Origin: an archaeon
GTDB taxonomy: Archaea > Iainarchaeota > Iainarchaeia > Iainarchaeales > Iainarchaeaceae
Direction of reading: 5' to 3'
Length of the DNA: 11,252 nt
Assembly: GCA_005239615.1 (NCBI GenBank)
Contig: SBBR01000066.1
Coordinates: 1-11,252, forward strand
The notes under the pieces are model-generated. The model was not told the origin of the DNA. It did not search any database and saw only the letters and a list, made by a program, of their open reading frames with translations. Positions 6,754 to 11,252 of this stretch are shown piece after piece. Position numbers and translations under genes: made by a program. The stretch's first letter is position 1; each line of letters opens with the position of its first letter.

Positions 6754-7695
6754 TCATTTCGCGTAATGCGCCTTCCTTAAATGGTAGAGCGCCTCTTCCT
6801 GAACCTTCCTGCCCCTCTTTATCAATTCAGCTATTATGCCAGTTACCAGGACCTGAAAACCGAATATCAGCAAGAGGGCAGAAAGCACCGCACTTGGAAG
6901 GTAAGGTGAAACACCACCCGTCTTTAAGTAATGGCCAAGCACTCTGGTGCCAACAAGCACACCCAGTGCCAACAGCATGAAGCCGGCTGAAAAAAAAATC
7001 TTGAATGGCTTGTAGTTTATATAAGTTTCTATTATCGTGAAACCAACTTTTTTGGCGTAAACAAATATGTTCGAAATCAATCTGGATTTCCCCTCCCTCT
7101 TCCTGAATTCCACCTGCACCTCACTTATTGGTATTTTCTTTTCATGCGCCACAAGGATTGTTTCCTGTGTATAGGTGTAATCCGAAAAAACGGTTAGTCT
7201 CAGCGCGGCTTCGCGTGAAAAAGCCCTGAAGCCTGTTTGGGTGTCAGTCAATGAGAGCCCAGTGAGAACCCTCATGAGGAAAGACACAAGAATGTTCCCG
7301 ACTTTTTTCTGGAAGGGCATATGTTCTATCGGTCCGCCAAACCGGGAGCCGAGGACTATCTCTGAGTCACCTGCAAGTATGGGGGAGATAAGCAGTGGTA
7401 TTTGTGCCTGGTTGTACTGGAAATCCGCATCGGTGTTGACTATTATGTCCGCCCCAGCGGCCAGTGATGTATCCAATCCACGAGAAAATGAGTAAGCAAG
7501 CCCGCAGTTAATGCCGTTCCTGACGACCGTTGCACCTGCATCTACAGCTTCTTTGGCAGTGCCATCTATGGAGCCATCGTCAATGACAATCACCTCAACC
7601 TTATCAATGCCCTTAATTTTTTTCGGTATTTCAGCGATTACCTTGCCAATTGTTTTCTCCTCGTTGAAGGCTGGGATGGTTACCACGAGTTTCAT
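6754..7695 (-). CDS. GT2 dolichol-phosphate mannose synthase-like glycosyltransferase with C-terminal membrane segments
   Basis: A 313-residue GT-A enzyme of the DPM1 group. It opens with MKLVVTIPAFNEEKTIGKV, the family N-terminus. VIDDGSIDGT (37-46) binds the nucleotide and NTDADFQ (87-93) holds the metal-binding DAD (Asp89, Asp91). LGSRFGG (115-121), TDTQTGFRA (150-158), the catalytic-region Glu178 in TQETI and FRKREGKSR (197-205) complete the set. Two hydrophobic segments (about 234-253 and 266-290) follow, as in bacterial and archaeal polyprenyl-phosphate hexosyltransferases. Expected reaction: NDP-hexose plus polyprenyl phosphate to polyprenyl-phosphate hexose. It is the first gene of a pair with the flippase-like protein 15 bases downstream. 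ATG 7695 is preferred over the in-frame GTG 7704 because homologues begin MKxxxxIPAFNEE and because a TATA-like box lies 27 bases upstream. Confidence 0.92.
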   Translation of the reverse strand: MKLVVTIPAFNEEKTIGKVIAEIPKKIKGIDKVEVIVIDDGSIDGTAKEAVDAGATVVRNGINCGLAYSFSRGLDTSLAAGADIIVNTDADFQYNQAQIPLLISPILAGDSEIVLGSRFGGPIEHMPFQKKVGNILVSFLMRVLTGLSLTDTQTGFRAFSREAALRLTVFSDYTYTQETILVAHEKKIPISEVQVEFRKREGKSRLISNIFVYAKKVGFTIIETYINYKPFKIFFSAGFMLLALGVLVGTRVLGHYLKTGGVSPYLPSAVLSALLLIFGFQVLVTGIIAELIKRGRKVQEEALYHLRKAHYAK

Positions 7696-7718
7696 AGCTA
7701 CCACTTACGGTCAAGGGA

Positions 7719-7726
7719 TTAAAAAA
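7719..7726 (-). promoter_or_regulatory. Candidate TATA box, leaderless promoter of the DPM1-like unit
   Basis: The minus strand reads TTTTTTAA, centred about 27 bases before ATG 7695, so transcription should begin at or next to the start codon. The 160-base gap has no gene; a near-copy of this box lies in opposite orientation at 7817-7828. Confidence 0.5.
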
Positions 7727-7864
7727 CGTTCTCCACCCGAAACGCACTCTCTGCGAACAGGCCTACATTTAACGCAGATAATATTATTGGCACTAGACAC
7801 AAGGTTTTTGCCGCCCAACGTTTTTAATGAAGTTGGTACAAATACAACACAGCAGATTCAGCAG

Positions 7865-9478
7865 TCAGCGTATTTTGTATACGATGAAGTCGCCGTGGGC
7901 AAACACCTGCTGAAAGCCGTATTCCTTCTTGAAGTATTGCCGATTAACTACAAGATATTTTGCCCCACTTTTGAGCATGCACTCTATGCACCCTTGCGCT
8001 ATGCGCAACTGCACTTCTTGCCTTTCGAGAACTTCCTGCCACCCGCTGCCTGCAACAACTTGTATCTCAGAATCCGGTATGAAATGGCTTGTCCGGATAT
8101 CATATGGTATTTTGTTGGAGATCGCCGCAAGCCATCCGGCATGAGTATCAACTTTGCCCTCCTCGCGCCGATTCAGGAAAATCGTGAGCTCAAGTTTAGG
8201 GTCAAACTCCCTGAACGCAACCGCGAATTCCTGCTCTGCAACATTTGATTTTGTCCCTGCACGCGCTTTCGTGAGGTCTGATGACAGGAAAAAGCCCGCA
8301 ATGGAAACAAGCAGAATGACGGCAAACGCGATTGCGAATGGGTTTATGCGCTGGTATCTCTCTTCCAAAACCCGCCATGTCTTGGTTATGAAGAAAAGGC
8401 CGGCATACAGCACCGCAAAGATGCTGAAGGCGAAGAAGAATTTGTCGCTGTGCTGTAGCCCTATCGAGACCAAAAGCAAATATGCAAGAAAGGATGCAGC
8501 CGAAAAAACGAGCCAGAGAGAACCAACTCTTTTATTCTCATGGAGCATGGATAAGGCAGAAAGCACGAGGAGCATGAATGGCATTACCCCGAACCAGAAA
8601 GGCGTTGCGAATGCCGCCATTAAAAGATCTTCAGGACGGAACAAAAACGATTGTGCGAAAGTGTTAGTGAAGAGGGTTGCATATGTGCGCAAAAGTGAGG
8701 GGAACACTAGCACTACAGAGGCGAAAAGTGGGAGGGAGAATTTGTACGTGCGCGTGGAAACCGTTTTTGCGAGAAGGAAGCCAGCAAGTATCATGCCGCT
8801 GAAAGGGTGGGTTGCAATGGTTGCGGGAAAAACAATGAAGAGAAGCGGGCTCTTTTTCTCATAAAGCAGCAGTGAGGCCAGAAGGAGCGCAAAACTAGCG
8901 ACAAGCGGATAAACGCCATAATAGAAGTTCTGGAAAATGAATTTTGTGCCTATCAAAAGTGCCGCAGAAACAAGCGCAGCCTTTTCATTCCCTCCACTCT
9001 CTTTCACAACCCAATAGGTGAAGAGTACTATGAGCCCTGAGAAGAGCGCCCCAAGGAACCACACAACTTGGTAATCAGGTAGGAAAAAAAGGGCTTCCGA
9101 GACCGCGTTGGAGAAGAGCGCGAACCCAATTTGGTAAGTGAATTTCAGGCTTGTGTATGGCGCATAAGTGTCTGGTATCTTCTCGCCGAGTATGCGGACA
9201 TTGGTTACATGAAGTACGTCTGCGCTGGCTGGAAAGAATGGATGCAGGAAAAGGAGCGGGTATGCACTCAGAAAGAGCACTGCAATGAAAATGAACTTGA
9301 CGAACATCGGGGTATTGACAGCCACCGGGAATTTTTTAAGTAGGATGCATGCGGCGATGAGTGATGCCACGAGAATGGGAATCGGCACAAGCGCAACCTG
9401 GCCTACCCAAAGGCTTGCAATAATTGTTATGGACACCCAAAGAATGAATAGTGCAGCGGCACTCCATGTTTTCGGCAT
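7865..9478 (-). CDS. Large polytopic membrane protein, possible GT-C glycosyltransferase
   Basis: A 537-residue integral membrane protein with roughly a dozen hydrophobic segments between residues 8 and 400 and a soluble C-terminal domain of about 135 residues. After the third span, HPFFPASADVLH (79-90) places Asp87 in an outer loop, as in GT-C transferases. THPFSG (223-228) and the QHSDKFFF stretch (342-349) are conserved-looking polar patches between spans. The tail contains a CxxC (Cys497, Cys500), then GAKYLVVNRQYF (505-516) and HGDFIVYKI (528-536), a pattern I associate with GT-C and YfhO-type membrane proteins. Activity is not certain: no classical GT39 or OST signature such as WWDxG is visible. 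It is the second gene of a unit, its ATG four bases after the stop of the methyltransferase with GTGA overlapping that stop. Likely involved in extracellular glycan assembly by context. Confidence 0.7.
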   Translation of the reverse strand: MPKTWSAAALFILWVSITIIASLWVGQVALVPIPILVASLIAACILLKKFPVAVNTPMFVKFIFIAVLFLSAYPLLFLHPFFPASADVLHVTNVRILGEKIPDTYAPYTSLKFTYQIGFALFSNAVSEALFFLPDYQVVWFLGALFSGLIVLFTYWVVKESGGNEKAALVSAALLIGTKFIFQNFYYGVYPLVASFALLLASLLLYEKKSPLLFIVFPATIATHPFSGMILAGFLLAKTVSTRTYKFSLPLFASVVLVFPSLLRTYATLFTNTFAQSFLFRPEDLLMAAFATPFWFGVMPFMLLVLSALSMLHENKRVGSLWLVFSAASFLAYLLLVSIGLQHSDKFFFAFSIFAVLYAGLFFITKTWRVLEERYQRINPFAIAFAVILLVSIAGFFLSSDLTKARAGTKSNVAEQEFAVAFREFDPKLELTIFLNRREEGKVDTHAGWLAAISNKIPYDIRTSHFIPDSEIQVVAGSGWQEVLERQEVQLRIAQGCIECMLKSGAKYLVVNRQYFKKEYGFQQVFAHGDFIVYKIR

Positions 9479-9482
9479 TTGC

Positions 9483-10148
9483 TCACTTTTTTCTTGAGAC
9501 AGTAAATATTGTGAATCTAATGTTGTCGAACTGTTCCACGACCTGGAAGTTGGCTCTGGAAAATGCCCGTGCTATTGTTTGCGGGGAGAAATGATTGACA
9601 TGGCCTGCCTCGTTCTTGAAGTATTCATTGCCGAGTATCGTGCCGTGCAGGAAGCATTGAAGTGCGAAGAGCGGTTTCCACATGCTTAGGGTGGTGTCAT
9701 ATGGCACTGTCGATATGCAAATCCCTCCCGGCTTCAGTATGCGCCTTATTTCCATGATTGCCTTGCCATATGCCGTGATGTGCTCAAGCACTTCTGAAAT
9801 AACCACTATATCAGCCATGCCGCTTTCAAGGCCGGTGCGCTCCACAGGTGCGACCTTAAATGAAGAGAGCCTTCCTTCCCTCGCTGCTTTCTGGAGCATG
9901 TTTTTATTGAGGTCAATGCCAATTACTGGAATCATTTCCGTGTTCCAGTTCACTGTTCCGCACCCAAGGTCAACGATTGTGCTGTTTTGTGCAGAGTATT
10001 TTTTCAGGGTGTGTAACACAAGCTCGTTTTTTGAATTATGGAACCATTTCCTTACCGGGTTTGGGGAACTAAGCATGTCCTCATGGAAACCTTCTTCAAA
10101 GCGCTTGTAATCGATTTTGACCTTCTTTACTTGGATGGCGGATTCCAT
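9483..10148 (-). CDS. Class I SAM-dependent methyltransferase
   Basis: A 221-residue soluble methyltransferase. SAM motif I is IVDLGCGT (58-65); the usual third glycine is replaced, the loop reading GCGTVNWNT. Asp79 in VIGIDLN follows as the ribose-binding acidic residue. VVISEVLEHI (115-124) and IRRILKPGGICISTVP (134-149) are the standard methyltransf_11 region, and HVNHFSPQTI (about 183-192) matches methyltransferases of glycan clusters. The methyl acceptor is unknown; a sugar or lipid-linked glycan is likely from its neighbours. It heads a unit with the 537-residue membrane protein. The start is ATG 10148: a TATA-like box lies about 27 bases upstream and there is no ribosome site between, so the message is probably leaderless. 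Confidence 0.9.
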   Translation of the reverse strand: MESAIQVKKVKIDYKRFEEGFHEDMLSSPNPVRKWFHNSKNELVLHTLKKYSAQNSTIVDLGCGTVNWNTEMIPVIGIDLNKNMLQKAAREGRLSSFKVAPVERTGLESGMADIVVISEVLEHITAYGKAIMEIRRILKPGGICISTVPYDTTLSMWKPLFALQCFLHGTILGNEYFKNEAGHVNHFSPQTIARAFSRANFQVVEQFDNIRFTIFTVSRKK

Positions 10149-10169
10149 AGTAGTGAGGTTATTACAATG

Positions 10170-10178
10170 TTTTTTATA
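10170..10178 (-). promoter_or_regulatory. Candidate TATA box, leaderless promoter of the methyltransferase unit
   Basis: The minus strand reads TATAAAAAA, centred 26-27 bases before ATG 10148. This is the clearest canonical spacing in the window. No Shine-Dalgarno-like sequence intervenes. Confidence 0.55.
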
Positions 10179-10215
10179 GAGTGGCGGTCGACAAATTTTG
10201 AGAATATGGAAAACA

Positions 10216-10240
10216 GCTTTTTTCTCTGGAAAAGAAAAGC
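10216..10240 (-). terminator. Candidate hairpin/T-rich terminator between the GT2 and methyltransferase units
   Basis: On the minus strand GCTTTTCT pairs with AGAAAAAAGC with a two-base bulge, preceded by T-rich sequence from about 10275 and followed by TGTTTTCC. It lies between the stop at 10366 and the TATA box at 10170-10178. Archaeal termination favours T-rich tracts, so the region is plausible as the end of the upstream transcript. The rest of this 217-base gap holds nothing I can name. Confidence 0.3.
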
Positions 10241-10365
10241 AAAAAGGGCGACAAAGGTTTTGGCTGAAGAAAAAACATTGGATAGTTCATTGCCAAACCT
10301 TTTGAAAGAAAGAGGACAGCTTCGCAAAGAGCGCAATTACACTTTTGGATTACAAGGAAAAGCCG

Positions 10366-11073
10366 CTATTCACCTTTGAACCGAAGGGCGAGGAGGCTCA
10401 CGAGCATTTTTAAGGGGTCAAGGAGCCTCACTTTTGATTCTTCATTGTTTGACCAGGAAATCCCTTTCTCTTTTATGCTCATGTTATTCTTCTTAGCTAT
10501 CCATAGTAGCTGTACGTCAAATTCAAACCCTTTCCTTATATTCTGGCCGAGGATTGCGTTCACTGCCTTGCGCGAGAAGACTTTTGCGCCGCATTGCGTG
10601 TCGTGTATTCCCAAGCCAAAAAGGAGGTTTGTAATCATGCTAAACATCAAGCCCAGGAGGCGCCTAAGAATGGGTTGGGATGGCACCAAAACAGAGCCTT
10701 GGGTGGCCCTGGAGCCTATCACTACCTCAAACCCGTTCCTAGTTTCTAGTATTAGTTTTGCAAGCTCTGCCGGGCGCGTTGAGTTATCCGCATCCACAAA
10801 ACAAACGATTGCACCGGAAGACTCCCTGATACCGGCCATCACCGCGCCACCCTTTCCAGTATAAGCAGGGAAATCAATGTGCTTTACATTCTTCCTTGAC
10901 AAAGCGAATCTAGCTGCTAACATCGGGGTAGAATCAGAGCAGTTGTTCGTTACAACAATCATTTCAAAGGCATGAAAATTTTTTTTGAAATAAGAAAAAT
11001 AATCCAAGAGCGTGTTAAGCAGGAGCTTTTCCTCGTTATAGGCTGGTATTATAATCGAAATTTTTTCTTTCAA
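10366..11073 (-). CDS. GT2 family glycosyltransferase, DPM1/ALG5-like
   Basis: A 235-residue GT-A glycosyltransferase without membrane tail. It starts MKEKISIIIPAYNEEKLLL, the classic GT2 beginning. VTNNCSDST (41-49) is in the nucleotide site, YTGKGGAVMAGI (71-82) is the KGxA loop typical of ALG5/DPM-type enzymes, and CFVDADNSTRP (91-101) carries the metal-binding DAD (Asp94, Asp96). VIGSRA (118-123), HDTQCGAKVF (157-166) and GFEFDVQLLW (about 178-187) complete the family pattern. Expected role: transfer of a hexose to polyprenyl phosphate at the cytoplasmic face. The start is uncertain. I prefer TTG 11073, which has GGGTGG five bases upstream and begins at the conserved core. A longer frame opens at TTG 11118 (250 residues) and a GTG lies at 11082. 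A TATA-like GTTTATACA (11133-11141, minus) could drive it with a leader of about 37 bases. Confidence 0.88.
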   Translation of the reverse strand: MKEKISIIIPAYNEEKLLLNTLLDYFSYFKKNFHAFEMIVVTNNCSDSTPMLAARFALSRKNVKHIDFPAYTGKGGAVMAGIRESSGAIVCFVDADNSTRPAELAKLILETRNGFEVVIGSRATQGSVLVPSQPILRRLLGLMFSMITNLLFGLGIHDTQCGAKVFSRKAVNAILGQNIRKGFEFDVQLLWIAKKNNMSIKEKGISWSNNEESKVRLLDPLKMLVSLLALRFKGE

Positions 11074-11122
11074 ATTGACCACCCTATAAAAGGCCAAACA
11101 ATGGAAAATGCTATTCAATTAT

Positions 11123-11218
11123 TCAGGTATCATGTATAAACTGTTCCATTAAGGCATAGGCTGCCAGAGCCAAGGCCTCGCTGCCCCAAAATGGCGTAAT
11201 AGGCAATAAGTTATCCAT
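11123..11218 (-). CDS. Possible 31-residue ORF overlapping the end of the upstream gene
   Basis: ATG at 11218 to TGA at 11123-11125, 31 residues, beginning MDNLLPITPFWG and ending EQFIHDT. GGGAGG lies six bases before the ATG, and the ATG overlaps the stop of the frame reading in from the right edge (ATGGATAA), an arrangement typical of coupled archaeal operon genes. The frame is also open upstream of the ATG to the window edge, so it might instead be the C-terminus of a gene that enters from the right. No domain recognised. Confidence 0.3.
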   Translation of the reverse strand: MDNLLPITPFWGSEALALAAYALMEQFIHDT

Positions 11219-11252
11219 TGAATTCCTCCCTTGCTTTCCCGAGGCTCTCGAA
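11211..11252 (-). CDS. Partial C-terminus of an unidentified gene entering from the right edge
   Basis: Thirteen codons, reading FESLGKAREEFNG, then TAA at 11211-11213. The residues look like the charged helical end of a soluble protein, but this is too short to identify. It overlaps the ATG of the small ORF by a few bases. Confidence 0.35.
   Translation of the reverse strand, partial: FESLGKAREEFNG

Noticed and set aside
7850..7864. CAGCAGATTCAGCAG short direct repeat next to a stop codon
   Set aside because: Two six-base units only; too short to call a repeat array or attachment site.
7511..8248. Plus-strand open frame of 245 codons
   Set aside because: It runs antisense across the starts and ends of two well-supported minus-strand genes and has no recognisable motifs; it mirrors their codon use.
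8154..8864. Plus-strand open frame of 236 codons
   Set aside because: It lies entirely opposite the 537-residue membrane protein, is rich in Lys, Arg and Ser, and shows no domain; an antisense shadow.
10127..10336. Minus-strand 69-codon frame in the gap before the methyltransferase
   Set aside because: It covers the TATA-like box and overlaps the start of the real gene, and its Phe/Lys/Ser-rich content reflects the A/T-rich gap.
11084..11092. TATA-like sequence just before the 10366-11073 gene
   Set aside because: It would place the transcript start at about 11061, inside the conserved N-terminus, where no usable start codon exists; the box at 11133-11141 fits better.

Overview
This window holds nine genes of a surface-glycan or lipid-linked sugar assembly locus, most likely from an archaeon, perhaps an uncultivated lineage of moderate GC. 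The archaeal call rests on four things seen together. There are TATA-like boxes about 27 bases before several first genes, with no ribosome binding site in between. GGTGAT/GTGA-type Shine-Dalgarno sites sit inside the operons. Start codons are mixed ATG, GTG and TTG. The protein set (DPM1-like GT2 enzymes, an AglD/UPF0104-type flippase-like membrane protein, GT-C polytopic proteins) resembles archaeal N-glycosylation and lipid-sugar clusters. No rRNA or tRNA marker is present, so the lineage is not fixed.

Layout. Bases 1-852 (minus) carry a truncated NDP-sugar epimerase/dehydratase. It diverges from a second, complete epimerase/dehydratase at 1076-2086 (plus). The 223-base divergent region has TATA-like boxes in both directions and a possible 33-codon leader ORF. 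A GT-C-type membrane glycosyltransferase candidate follows at 2245-3702 (plus), apparently with its own leaderless promoter. It converges on a run of minus-strand genes that fills the rest of the window.

The minus-strand run appears to be two-gene transcription units separated by promoter-bearing gaps of 150-217 bases. Unit A (5628 to 3760) is a GT2 glycosyltransferase with an N-terminal membrane anchor plus a zinc-ribbon SAM methyltransferase. Unit B (7695 to 5779) is a DPM1-like GT2 with C-terminal membrane segments plus a flippase-like UPF0104 protein. Unit C (10148 to 7865) is a SAM methyltransferase plus a large polytopic GT-C-like protein. Upstream, 11073-10366 is a soluble ALG5/DPM1-like GT2. 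The last 130 bases hold the end of one more gene and a tiny overlapping ORF.

How they may work together (inference): the epimerases would make activated sugars. The GT2 enzymes would move sugars from nucleotides to a polyprenyl phosphate or growing lipid-linked glycan at the cytoplasmic face. The UPF0104 protein and the GT-C proteins would act in the membrane, the latter using lipid-phosphate sugars outside. The methyltransferases would modify sugars or glycan ends. Exact substrates cannot be read from the sequence. No mobile element, CRISPR array, tRNA or rRNA was seen, and no gap exceeds 300 bases.
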